Source: SZAS-79 sp965279075 (GTDB lineage Bacteria > Pseudomonadota > Gammaproteobacteria > Burkholderiales > SG8-39). Taken from it: DNA of 64,000 nt. The position numbers and the translations under genes were made by a program. Shown here one piece after another: positions 43,718 to 51,181 of this stretch (the first letter of the stretch is position 1; every line of letters begins with the position of its first letter). The stretch is taken from NCBI GenBank assembly GCA_965279075.1, contig CBDIHI010000007.1:62001-126000 (forward strand). The letters run 5' to 3'. The notes under the pieces were generated by a model. The model ran no database searches. It had not been told where the DNA came from and saw only the letters and a program-made list of their open reading frames with translations.

Positions 43718-43762
43718 ACCCGTAGTCGCAGACTGGCTGTCCACCATTGCCGGAGGTCCGCC

Positions 43763-44053
43763 ATGCAAGCTCCCACCGTACCCGTCGCCACGACCGGGCA
43801 TGCCCGCGCCCGCATGCAACAGCGCGGCATCGGCGCCGACGCGCTCGAACTGCTGTTTTCGTACGGCCGCGAGGCGCACGACCACCACGGCGCCGTGATC
43901 CTCTACATGGACAAGGCCGCGCAGAAGCGGCTCGCCGCGGCCTCCAAGGCCAAGAACGCCGTCCGGCGTCTGTCCGGGCTGTACGCCGTGCTGTCCCGGC
44001 ACGGGCAGGTGCTCACCGTCGGGCACCGCACCCGCCGGATCCCCCGGGCCTAG
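43763..44053 (+). CDS. Small conserved protein, DUF4258-like
   Basis: 96 residues. HARARMQQRGIGADALELLF followed by VLSRHGQVLTVGHRTRRI resembles DUF4258-type proteins, which open with a His/Arg motif and end with a short strand. CCGGAGG precedes the start. Function unknown; some relatives sit near toxin-antitoxin loci. It starts downstream of hairpin element B and 5 bp before the DUF3293 gene, so the two are probably co-transcribed. Confidence 0.65.
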   Translation: MQAPTVPVATTGHARARMQQRGIGADALELLFSYGREAHDHHGAVILYMDKAAQKRLAAASKAKNAVRRLSGLYAVLSRHGQVLTVGHRTRRIPRA

Positions 44054-44058
44054 CCGCC

Positions 44059-44337
44059 ATGTTCCGCGAACCTTCGATCGCGCTGCGCGTCGGGCAGGCG
44101 AATCCCCGGCTCGACGCGCTGTTGCTGCGTGAGGGGCTGGAGACCGCTGCCTGCGTGGAGGGGGCCGAGGGGCTGGCCGAGGCGCTGCACGAGCAGGGGT
44201 ATGCCGAGGCCGGCGGGAGCGTGCTGATCGTCGGGCTGCCGCGCGGGGAGGCGCGGGAGCTGGGGGCGCGGCTGGGGCGGAGGGCGGTGATTTTTCACCA
44301 GCGGGGGCGGGAGACGGAGCTGGTTTTTGTGGGGTGA
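44059..44337 (+). CDS. DUF3293-like protein, shortened
   Basis: 92 residues. The start IALRVGQANPRLDALLLREG and end SVLIVGLPRGEARELGARLG with ELVFVG match DUF3293. The middle segment usually present (an ITA-x-NP region) is missing, leaving about two thirds of the usual length. The frame is intact. Function unknown. The next 219 bp hold no gene apart from a TTGGCT-N4-AGCCAA stem at 44360-44375. Confidence 0.6.
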   Translation: MFREPSIALRVGQANPRLDALLLREGLETAACVEGAEGLAEALHEQGYAEAGGSVLIVGLPRGEARELGARLGRRAVIFHQRGRETELVFVG

Positions 44338-44493
44338 GTTGACAAAAGAGGCATGGTGGTTGGCTTGGGAGCCAATTCTGGAGCGGAGTTTAAAAAATAA
44401 AGCTCTACTTTTATCTGAACAACGGATATGAAGGGTTATCACGATTACGGCCGTTGAATGGGTCGGCCTTGCGTCAGAAAACGACATTTTTCG

Positions 44494-44520
44494 TTGACGT
44501 ATAGTTACCCTTAGGGTAAC
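44494..44520 (+). promoter_or_regulatory. Promoter and operator of the restriction cassette leader genes
   Basis: TTGACG (44494-44499) is a good -35. GTTACCC-TTA-GGGTAAC (44504-44520), 7-bp perfect arms, occupies the spacer and the expected -10 position. A protein such as the HTH encoded at 44738 could bind and block it. Confidence 0.5.
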
Positions 44521-44556
44521 GTTAGGCCGTTACTTCATTCGAAGGAGACCGGAAAA

Positions 44557-44754
44557 ATGATCCGCAAAGGACAGGCAGTTCACATCCGACCAGAGTGGCG
44601 GGATGCGGGGGACGAAGAGTTCGTCTGGATAGCTGCCGAGGATGAGGATGGCGGACGGGTAAGAGTCATACCCGACATGCCCGAATTTCGATTCTCGCCA
44701 TCGACCGTAGTCGAAGTACGGATGTTGATCGAGGGTGATGCGACCCGATCCTGA
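44557..44754 (+). CDS. Hypothetical 65-residue protein
   Basis: Acidic protein (VHIRPEWRDAGDEEFVWIAA, then EFRFSPSTVVEVRML). Predicted small beta fold, no family recognised. GAAGGAGA lies upstream of the ATG with good spacing. Overlaps the HTH gene start, so the two are coupled, like small antitoxin-regulator pairs. First gene of the lower-GC segment. Confidence 0.6.
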   Translation: MIRKGQAVHIRPEWRDAGDEEFVWIAAEDEDGGRVRVIPDMPEFRFSPSTVVEVRMLIEGDATRS

Positions 44755-44944
44755 CTCGATTCGCGACGCACGTTCCAAACTGGGTCTTACGCAAGCGCAG
44801 GCAGCGCAACTTGCATTCGTTTCGATGCGCGCGTGGATCAAGTACGAATCAGGCGAGCGAAAAATTCCCGCGCCGACCTGGGCACTTTTCCGCCTGCTGG
44901 CAGGGATCGTGACGATAGCCCAGTTGCGTCGCGAAATTCTCTGA
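44738..44944 (+). CDS. Small Xre-type HTH protein
   Basis: 68 residues: DARSKLGLTQAQAAQLAFVS, then MRAWIKYESGERKIPAPTWA, a Cro/CI-type helix-turn-helix with little else. It could be the controller protein of the downstream restriction-modification genes or a regulator of its own pair. The ATG at 44738 is chosen over the GTG at 44735. A palindromic candidate site lies about 220 bp upstream at 44504. Confidence 0.75.
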   Translation: MRPDPDSIRDARSKLGLTQAQAAQLAFVSMRAWIKYESGERKIPAPTWALFRLLAGIVTIAQLRREIL

Positions 44945-45022
44945 GTCACGGCGGTGTCTGTTGCCGGTCAAGCCACACGGCCTGATTTTTGTCAGTCTAC
45001 TGATTACCAAAGGAGAGTACGA

Positions 45023-45298
45023 ATGCCCACTTCACGCGTTCCGGAATTCAACATTGCGACCCACGCGAATATGAAGGCGTGGTTCAAAACCATGGCAGAG
45101 AGAGGATTGCTATTTCATCCAGATGATTCGCCACATCAGATTGTCAGGGTCCGCACCGGCCGGCGGACCTTCAGTCGCGATGAATGTCGCAAACTCGAAG
45201 GGATACTGAGTGGCATGTTTAATCGCTTCGGGGATCGAGTCTATACAGCGGCATACCCGGTATTCATGCGCGTGTTCCGTTCGATTTCAAAACACTGA
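45023..45298 (+). CDS. Hypothetical 91-residue protein
   Basis: Starts at 45023 with a strong AAAGGAGAG. Contains WFKTMAERGLLFHPDDSPHQ and RTFSRDECRKLEGILSGMFN, mixed alpha/beta, with one Cys. No family recognised. Same strand and lower GC as the restriction genes that follow, so probably cargo of the same acquisition. Confidence 0.6.
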   Translation: MPTSRVPEFNIATHANMKAWFKTMAERGLLFHPDDSPHQIVRVRTGRRTFSRDECRKLEGILSGMFNRFGDRVYTAAYPVFMRVFRSISKH

Positions 45299-45393
45299 GT
45301 AGCAGTCGGCAGCATAAGGTGGAAGGGTGTCGGTCGACTCTCGCTCCTGCGGACGCCGAGGCACGCGCCTGATATCCTGGATAGACTGTGAAT

Positions 45394-46557
45394 ATGGCTA
45401 AGAAACCCAGCAGACCGGCAAAGTCGCAAAAGAAATTACCTCGTAACAAGATTCGGCAGGATCAGGCTGCATATCATGTGGACAAAAGCGGGCCTCGCCG
45501 AAAATGGAGATTCATTGATCTGTTCTGCGGTATCGGTGGGTTTCGATACGCATTCGAGCGGGCCGGCGCGGAGTGTGTCTTTTCGAGCGATTACGACAAA
45601 CACTCTCAGATCACATATGAGGCGAATTTCGGTGAGAAGCCGCATGGAGACATCTACGGAGTAGCAGATTCGGATATCCCGCCATTTGACATTCTCTGCG
45701 CTGGATTTCCGTGTCAGCCCTTCAGCATCGCCGGAGTTTCAAAGAAGCTCAGCTTGGGAAGAAAGCACGGATTTGAAGACGAGAAGCAGGGGAATCTGTT
45801 CTTCAAGATCGCGGAGATTCTGGATTACCACAAGCCTTCAGCGTTCGTTCTCGAGAACGTCAAGAATCTGCAGACACATGACAAGCGGCGTACGTTTCAG
45901 ATAATTTACGAAACTCTTACTTCCGCGCTTGGCTATGAGGTCCAGTACAAGATAATTGATGCGCAGGGTCTGGTCCCTCAGCACAGGGAGCGAATTTTTC
46001 TTGTCGGGTTCAAGCCGAACAGGCGTTTTGAGTTTCCAGAAATTCCCAAGATCGGTCCGAAGCTGGGCTCGATACTTGAAAGCAAGGTTGAGGACAGGTA
46101 CACGCTGTCCGATCACCTGTGGCAGTACCTCCAGAACTATGCGAAGAAGCATAAGGCCGCTGGGAACGGCTTCGGCTTCGGGCTCGTCGACAAGGACAGT
46201 GTCACAAGAACGCTGAGCGCCAGGTATCACAAGGACGGCTCCGAGATTCTGGTATCGCAGGGGAGGCATCGAAATCCCCGCCGTCTTACTCCTAGAGAGT
46301 GCTCCAGACTCATGGGATATCCGCCTGAATTCAAAATACCTGTATCAGATACACAGGCCTACAGGCAGTTCGGCAATTCAGTTGTCATGCCGGTTGTGGA
46401 GCGAATTGCAAAGAACGTAGTGAAGGCGCTTGAAGGAGCGGTCGAAGATCGATCAATTCTTGTACTTACTGCAGACGAAAAGACTCCAGCGGCCTTGCCG
46501 CCCGTAGTAAAGAATTTAAAAAGCAAGATTTCAAAGGCAAAACGAGCGAGAAAATGA
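45394..46557 (+). CDS. DNA (cytosine-5) methyltransferase
   Basis: 387 residues with the m5C motif series in order: I DLFCGIGGFRYAFERAG (42-58), IV AGFPCQPFSIAG with catalytic C107, VI FVLENVKNL, VIII PQHRERIFLVGF, IX RRLTPRECSRLMGYP and X YRQFGNSVVMPV. A basic N-terminal extension of about 35 residues precedes motif I. It protects host DNA from the neighbouring endonuclease; the pair overlaps by 4 bp. Dcm/EcoRII-like in overall pattern, so a CCNGG-type target is likely but inferred. Start 45394 (ATG) or 45388 (GTG) is uncertain. Confidence 0.93.
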   Translation: MAKKPSRPAKSQKKLPRNKIRQDQAAYHVDKSGPRRKWRFIDLFCGIGGFRYAFERAGAECVFSSDYDKHSQITYEANFGEKPHGDIYGVADSDIPPFDILCAGFPCQPFSIAGVSKKLSLGRKHGFEDEKQGNLFFKIAEILDYHKPSAFVLENVKNLQTHDKRRTFQIIYETLTSALGYEVQYKIIDAQGLVPQHRERIFLVGFKPNRRFEFPEIPKIGPKLGSILESKVEDRYTLSDHLWQYLQNYAKKHKAAGNGFGFGLVDKDSVTRTLSARYHKDGSEILVSQGRHRNPRRLTPRECSRLMGYPPEFKIPVSDTQAYRQFGNSVVMPVVERIAKNVVKALEGAVEDRSILVLTADEKTPAALPPVVKNLKSKISKAKRARK

Positions 46558-47873
46558 ATCTGTCCGGACTCAAGGCGCTTTTCTACGGTTCAGGCTGCAA
46601 TCAGCTCTACGCCAAGCGCCTTGCGGGCAACGACAACTCAAAGAATCAGGTTTACTTCAGCCCAGGCTTTGGCGCGCTTAATTTGTTTCCGCACGGAGAA
46701 GTAGCTCCGGACGGGCGTCCCGGAAATGCGACCTTCAAAGCAAGGATGCGCTTCGGCTGGCTGTTGCCGAACGGGGAAGTGGATATTGCCCCGGGCGCTC
46801 AGATGATTCTCTACCCACAGTACCCCGAGGTCCGATTCTCGGCTTTTCTCAAAGGCGCGAGCAATCCTCCTTCGAAACTTATGACGAGTCGCCAGGCTGG
46901 TCGCGTGTTGTTCCTGGGCGTTGCGACCAGCGGAACCGTGGTCGGCTATGCGGTTGGCCCAGAGTCCATTATAGCGAAGGAGTTCGAGGCCGAGACAGGT
47001 GGGGCAGATTCAAAGTTGTTTCGGAAGCTGGCTCTTCGTAGAGGGGATGACGATGCCTCAGTTCGATCAAAAGTAGTATCCGCTCTTAGGAATATCTGCG
47101 AGAAAGGCTGGATCGATTCCAAACAACTCGACAAAGATGGCGTTCTCAAGCCATGTGCCGCGCCGCAATGCGGCGGCTTCACTCTCGAAGCAGAACTGGG
47201 GGTGCCAAAGAACAGCGATGCTGAGCCGGACTTTTTGGGCTGGGAGATCAAGCAGCACGCCGTCAGCAGTTTTGACAAGCCGGCTTCAGGCGCTTCCATT
47301 ACCTTGATGACGCCCGAGCCAACGGGGGGCTATTACAAGAAGCATGGCGTGGAAGCCTTCGTCCGGGAGTACGGTTATCTGGACAAGAAGGGGCGTCCAG
47401 ACCGCATGAATTTCGGAGGCATTCACAAAATAGGCAGCCGACATGCTCTGACAGGATTGACGTTGGAACTCGATGGTTATGATGCGTCGAGCAAAAAAAT
47501 TACAGATGCCGGCGGTGCTCTCGCCTTAGTAGATGACAAGGGCCGGATTGCGGCCGCTTGGGGGTTCGCTGGCTTGCTTTCACATTGGTCTCGTAAGCAT
47601 GCGAAGGCGGTCTACGTCCCTTCGATGAGACGGACGGAGCCCGCACGCCAGTATGCCTATGGATCCAAAGTGAGGATGGCAGAGGGCACCGACTCGTTCA
47701 GATTGCTGAAGGCCATTGCTCTCGGATTCGTGTTTTATGATCCGGGCATTAAGCTAGAGAATATGTCGACGGCTCCGAGGGTGAAGCCTAGAAGTCAGTT
47801 CAGAATCGCATCAAAATGCATACCGGAGCTTTACGAGAACGTAACTCAGGTTGATGTGTACGACGATGACTGA
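46554..47873 (+). CDS. Type II restriction endonuclease, MvaI/BcnI family
   Basis: 439 residues. The C-terminal nuclease core carries FTLEAELGVPKNSDAEPDFL followed by GWEIKQH, giving the E-D-ExK arrangement of MvaI/BcnI-type monomeric enzymes. MvaI cuts CCWGG and BcnI CCSGG. The N-terminal 180 residues are an extra domain that I do not recognise. ATG overlaps the methyltransferase stop (ATGA) and the Vsr start lies inside its last codons. Lower GC than the flanking genes. Confidence 0.85.
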   Translation: MNLSGLKALFYGSGCNQLYAKRLAGNDNSKNQVYFSPGFGALNLFPHGEVAPDGRPGNATFKARMRFGWLLPNGEVDIAPGAQMILYPQYPEVRFSAFLKGASNPPSKLMTSRQAGRVLFLGVATSGTVVGYAVGPESIIAKEFEAETGGADSKLFRKLALRRGDDDASVRSKVVSALRNICEKGWIDSKQLDKDGVLKPCAAPQCGGFTLEAELGVPKNSDAEPDFLGWEIKQHAVSSFDKPASGASITLMTPEPTGGYYKKHGVEAFVREYGYLDKKGRPDRMNFGGIHKIGSRHALTGLTLELDGYDASSKKITDAGGALALVDDKGRIAAAWGFAGLLSHWSRKHAKAVYVPSMRRTEPARQYAYGSKVRMAEGTDSFRLLKAIALGFVFYDPGIKLENMSTAPRVKPRSQFRIASKCIPELYENVTQVDVYDDD

Positions 47874-48276
47874 CGTATTCACCAAGGCCAAAAGAGCCGA
47901 GGTCATGTCTCGGATCAAGGGAAAGAATACGTCTCCAGAAATCGCCGTTCGATCAATTCTTCATCGACTTGGTTTCCGGTTCCGGCTGCACTCCAAGAGC
48001 CTTATGGGTAAGCCGGACATAGTTTTGCCGCGCTGGCGAACGGTGGTCTTTGTTCACGGGTGCTTCTGGCACCGGCATAAGAATTGCCGTTTTGCCTACA
48101 TGCCTAAAAGCCGGAAAGAATTCTGGTCTGAAAAGTTCTCCGCCAATGTAGCGCGAGACAAAAAAGTAAAGCGTGAGCTTTCCAGAAGCGGCTGGCGCGT
48201 AGTTACCGTTTGGGAATGCAAGCTGACAAATCGTATCCGGTTGACCGCGGAGCTGAACAGATTGATTCGACGGTAG
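47866..48276 (+). CDS. vsr: Very short patch repair endonuclease Vsr
   Basis: 136 residues, complete Vsr: RAEVMSRIKGKNTSPEIAVR, FRLHSKSLMGKPDIVLPRWR (catalytic Asp), VFVHGCFWHRHKNCRFAYMP (zinc Cys/His and active-site His) and WRVVTVWECKL. It nicks at T:G mismatches left by 5-methylcytosine deamination, which fits the m5C enzyme two genes upstream. I chose the ATG at 47866, overlapping the endonuclease stop by 8 bp. Confidence 0.93.
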   Translation: MTDVFTKAKRAEVMSRIKGKNTSPEIAVRSILHRLGFRFRLHSKSLMGKPDIVLPRWRTVVFVHGCFWHRHKNCRFAYMPKSRKEFWSEKFSANVARDKKVKRELSRSGWRVVTVWECKLTNRIRLTAELNRLIRR

Positions 48277-48319
48277 AGCTCCGGAATACTGCCAAATCTC
48301 GCCTGACATCCCTGCACCC

Positions 48320-48631
48320 GTGAACGCCATACTTAAGACCAGCCTGGATTCGCACCGCCTCGAACTCGCGTCGATCTGCGTCGAGCTCGGCGTGCGCCGC
48401 CTCGAGCTGTTCGGTTCGGCGCTGCGCAGCGACGAACCGGAGGATCTCGACTTTCTCGTCGACCTCGGTGAGCGCCCCCCGGCGGACTATGCCGACGCCT
48501 ACTTCGAGCTGCTGGACCGGCTGCAGGCCTTGTTCGCCCGGCCGGTGGACCTCGTCACGCCGGCGGGGCTCGCCAACCCGTATTTCCGCGAGCGAGTCGA
48601 GCAGGAAAAAGCCTTGCTCTATGCAGCCTGA
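48320..48631 (+). CDS. MntA-like nucleotidyltransferase antitoxin
   Basis: 103 residues, minimal nucleotidyltransferase fold: RRLELFGSALRSDEPEDLDF (GS and D-x-D) and FARPVDLVTPAGLANPYFRE. GTG start at 48320. It overlaps the remnant of its HepT partner by 11 bp, the same arrangement as the intact pair at 42466-43522. High-GC codons resume here after the restriction cassette. Confidence 0.8.
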   Translation: MNAILKTSLDSHRLELASICVELGVRRLELFGSALRSDEPEDLDFLVDLGERPPADYADAYFELLDRLQALFARPVDLVTPAGLANPYFRERVEQEKALLYAA

Positions 48632-48728
48632 TTCGAAGAAGTACCTTATCGACATCCGGCGGACCGCCCGGCTGATCGAAGGGTTCTGCGTCGGACGTTC
48701 GTTCGAGGATTACGCGGCCGACGATTGA
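48621..48728 (+). pseudogene. Truncated HepT toxin remnant
   Basis: The frame from ATG 48621 gives only 35 residues (KKYLIDIRRTARLIEGFCVG, then SFEDYAADD and stop). These match the first helix of HepT/DUF86 proteins, normally about 110-130 residues. The RNase Rx4-6H-Y part is absent, and no continuation was found in other frames of the next 125 bp. That gap contains TTTCAA-N6-TTGAAA (48767-48784) and no gene. The toxin is therefore inactive. Confidence 0.7.
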
Positions 48729-48855
48729 CCCAGGGTCCGTGCCAAGGTAAGTTTTGTCAAATCCAGTTTCAAATTGGCTTGAAAGCTAGTTCTGTGGCGG
48801 GGGTGGTGAGAAATTGTTGAACTTTTACCGTCCATGAACTGCAGCCGGCCCGAAG

Positions 48856-49125
48856 CTACAGCGTGCGCAGCAATCGCTCGTAGTCAGCATGCGACCCGAT
48901 CCAGAACCAGACGACCGTATCGCCATCCATCACCCCGACCGCCCGCCAATCGAGATCGATCCGGACGGAATACACGGGGAGCGTGGCGTGGACCTTTTTG
49001 AATCGCAGTGACCTGTGGTCCGGGTTCCCGGACCAGAGAACGTATGCGGCTTTCGCCCGGTCCCGTGTCGCATTGGGCAGGGCATCGTACAGAGCCCGGA
49101 ACTTCCTGGTCGTGCGCGACCGCAC
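48856..49125 (-). CDS. RelE/ParE-superfamily toxin
   Basis: 89 residues: FRALYDALPNATRDRAKAAY, LWSGNPDHRSLRFKKVHATL, VYSVRIDLDWRAVGVMDGD and VVWFWIGSHADYERLL, the compact beta-sheet of RelE/HigB-like mRNA interferases. GTG start at 49125, 5 bp after the stop of its antitoxin. Confidence 0.82.
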   Translation of the reverse strand: MRSRTTRKFRALYDALPNATRDRAKAAYVLWSGNPDHRSLRFKKVHATLPVYSVRIDLDWRAVGVMDGDTVVWFWIGSHADYERLLRTL

Positions 49126-49130
49126 GAGGA

Positions 49131-49334
49131 TCAGAGTGGCTTGGTCACGCCGGATTTGTATTCGGCAAGCGCCTCTTGCGCGAGCGCGCCAAGCGCATCC
49201 TGGGACTTTTCGAAGGACTCGGCCCAGCGCTTCTCGGAGGCGAGCTCGTTCATCAGGATTGCGGCGAGCGCATCCTGTTCTGCGGGCGGCAGTTTCGCCA
49301 CTTCGCTCAACGCCTTTTCAAGTAGCTGGGTCAT
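49131..49334 (-). CDS. Antitoxin-like protein paired with the RelE-type toxin
   Basis: 67 residues, helical and acidic: LLEKALSEVAKLPPAEQDAL, AAILMNELASEKRW, with a C-terminal ALGALAQEALAEY. Resembles short antitoxins in front of RelE/ParE genes (DUF2281-like). No clear DNA-binding domain, so regulation may lie elsewhere. Confidence 0.75.
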   Translation of the reverse strand: MTQLLEKALSEVAKLPPAEQDALAAILMNELASEKRWAESFEKSQDALGALAQEALAEYKSGVTKPL

Positions 49335-49378
49335 TTCGGATCTCCGTGCTGATGGCGGGATGATACGCCGTCCGGCCC

Positions 49379-50344
49379 CTAATCCGCCCTAGCCCCCGTC
49401 TCCCTCACCACCTTCCCCCACCGCTCCCGGTCCTGCCGCATCACCACCCCCATCTCCACAGCCGTGCTCCCCACGGGCTCCAGCCCCGAATCGGCCAGCC
49501 GCTTCGCCACCTCCGGCATCCGCACCACGTCCCCGACGGCGGCAGACAGCTTCGCCACGACCGCGGCAGGCGTCCCGGCGGGCGCGACGATCCCCTGCCA
49601 CACCTGGTAGTCGAACCCGGGCAGGACTTCCGACATGACGGGCACGCCGGGCAGCAGGGGATTGCGCTTCCCGCCGCCCAGGGCCAGAGCGCGCAATTTC
49701 CCCGAGCGCACGTGCGGCAGGGCGAGGAAGAGGTCGACGAACATCAGGTCGGACTCCCCGCCGAGCACGGCGGCGAACCCGGGCCCGACGCCCTTGTACG
49801 GCACATGCGTGATGCGCAGGCCCGCGGAGGACTTGAGCAGCTCGGCGGCGAGGTGCGGCGTGGTGCCGCTGCCGGCGGAGGCGTAGTTGAGCTTGTCGGG
49901 GTTGGCGCGGGCGTAGGCGATGAGCGCGGCCACGGACTCGAGCCCCGTCTTCGGGTGCACGACCAGCACGCCGTAGGTGGTTGCGATGATGCCGACGGGC
50001 ACGAAGGCGTCGGGGTCGAAGGGGAGTGAGGAATACAGGCTCTTGTTGATGACCACCGGCCCGGGGGACGAGAGCAGCAGCGTGTAGCCGTCCGGCGCGG
50101 CGCGGGCGACGAACTCGGCGGCCAGGTTGCCGCCGGCGCCCGTACGGTTCTCGACGATGAGAGGCTGGCCCCACTTCGCCTGCAGCTTCTCGCCCAGGAG
50201 CCGCGCCAGCAGGTCGCTGCCGCCGCCGGGCGGGAAAGGCACGACGACGCGGATCGGCCGGGCGGGGTAGTCCTGGGCTGCCGCGAACGCCGGCAGGGCG
50301 GCGAAGAGGGCGAGGCAGGCACGCAAAAGCAAGCTTAGCGGCAT
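49379..50344 (-). CDS. Bug/TctC-type solute-binding protein
   Basis: 321 residues from ATG 50344; signal peptide LLLRACLALFAALPAFAAAQ. Bug signatures: IRVVVPFPPGGGSDLLARLL, PLIVENRTGAGGNLAAEFVA, LNYASAGSGTTPHLAAELLK and a C-terminal Asp. A TTG at 50359 is an alternative start. The 110-bp gap upstream is AT-rich and has the palindrome CCAGTACTGG but no gene. Confidence 0.9.
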   Translation of the reverse strand: MPLSLLLRACLALFAALPAFAAAQDYPARPIRVVVPFPPGGGSDLLARLLGEKLQAKWGQPLIVENRTGAGGNLAAEFVARAAPDGYTLLLSSPGPVVINKSLYSSLPFDPDAFVPVGIIATTYGVLVVHPKTGLESVAALIAYARANPDKLNYASAGSGTTPHLAAELLKSSAGLRITHVPYKGVGPGFAAVLGGESDLMFVDLFLALPHVRSGKLRALALGGGKRNPLLPGVPVMSEVLPGFDYQVWQGIVAPAGTPAAVVAKLSAAVGDVVRMPEVAKRLADSGLEPVGSTAVEMGVVMRQDRERWGKVVRETGARAD

Positions 50345-50455
50345 TGTGAAAGTTTCCAAAATTGTACCGAAACTGACACGAAAGCCAGTACTGGTGCGGG
50401 GTTATAAAATAATTGTCAAACTTTATTGTGGAACCGGTACAGCCGGGGCGAATAC

Positions 50456-50773
50456 TCAGATCCCCGAAATCACCAGGTCGAGCGCGGCAACGATCGCGGA
50501 GCGCGCCTCCGCCAGGTTCGTGACCGGACCGCCGAGGATCTTCCCGGACACGCCCGCCAGCTCGGGCGTGAGCATCACCATCCGGCGCCCTTCGACTTCG
50601 AACACGGGGTTCAGGCGGTCGGCCAGCTTGCCCTTCAGGAGTTCCGGCTTGCACAAAGGCACCACGACCCGCGTGGAGAGGCTGTCGAGGAGGTCCGACT
50701 GGACGTCAAGGAGGTAGGGGATCCGGGTGCGGGTCGCCGGGTTCGCGTTCCGGTATACGTCGAACTGGGCCAT
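50456..50773 (-). CDS. ccdB: CcdB-family gyrase toxin
   Basis: 105 residues, close to F-plasmid CcdB length: AQFDVYRNANPATRTRIPYL, LLDVQSDLLDSLSTRVVVPL and ending AALDLVISGI, equivalent to the C-terminal Trp-Gly-Ile region that contacts GyrA (here SGI). Poisons DNA gyrase when unopposed. ATG overlaps the ccdA stop (ATGA). The final SGI instead of WGI may weaken toxicity. Confidence 0.85.
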   Translation of the reverse strand: MAQFDVYRNANPATRTRIPYLLDVQSDLLDSLSTRVVVPLCKPELLKGKLADRLNPVFEVEGRRMVMLTPELAGVSGKILGGPVTNLAEARSAIVAALDLVISGI

Positions 50774-51021
50774 CAGAACGAACGCAGCCCGTCGCTGAAC
50801 ACGCCATGCTTCTCCACATGCTCGTTGTAGGCATCGAGCGCGGCGCGGTTCTTCTCCAGCCATTGCTCGCGCTCGTGCCGGCGGATGGATTCGGCCAGCC
50901 CGGCTTCGAGGACCTGCGACAGGTTCAGGTTCAGGCGCCTGGCCTGCTCGAGCAGGCCGCTGTCGATGCTCAGGTTGGCCGCCTTCTTGCGCGGACGCGC
51001 GACTGCGGGGGACGTCGGCAT
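50773..51021 (-). CDS. ccdA: CcdA-family antitoxin
   Basis: 82 residues: basic N-terminus (VARPRKKAANLSIDSGLLEQ), ribbon-helix-helix core ARRLNLNLSQVLEAGLAESI, then WLEKNRAALDAYNEHVEKHG, the CcdB-binding arm typical of CcdA. Start at 51021; an upstream ATG at 51051 would place codons inside the operator palindrome. Antitoxin and autorepressor. Confidence 0.87.
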   Translation of the reverse strand: MPTSPAVARPRKKAANLSIDSGLLEQARRLNLNLSQVLEAGLAESIRRHEREQWLEKNRAALDAYNEHVEKHGVFSDGLRSF

Positions 51022-51038
51022 GGGGGAAATCCTGCAGG

Positions 51039-51069
51039 AAACAATGCGCATAGTCTATGCGCATTGTTT
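51039..51069. promoter_or_regulatory. ccdAB operator: 31-bp palindrome
   Basis: Perfect inverted repeat with 15-bp arms (AAACAATGCGCATAG and its complement) around a central T, 17 bp upstream of the ccdA start. It contains two ATGCGCAT palindromes, suggesting two stacked CcdA dimers. Confidence 0.7.
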
Positions 51070-51181
51070 TCTCGCGGCAACCAAGCGGGACGCCCCCTGC
51101 CCCCCGCCGCCGCGCCTCACGCAGGAAAGCCTCCAGCACCGGCTCGCCGGTGGGCTCAGGAGGCGCCACTGTAGCCCGGTT

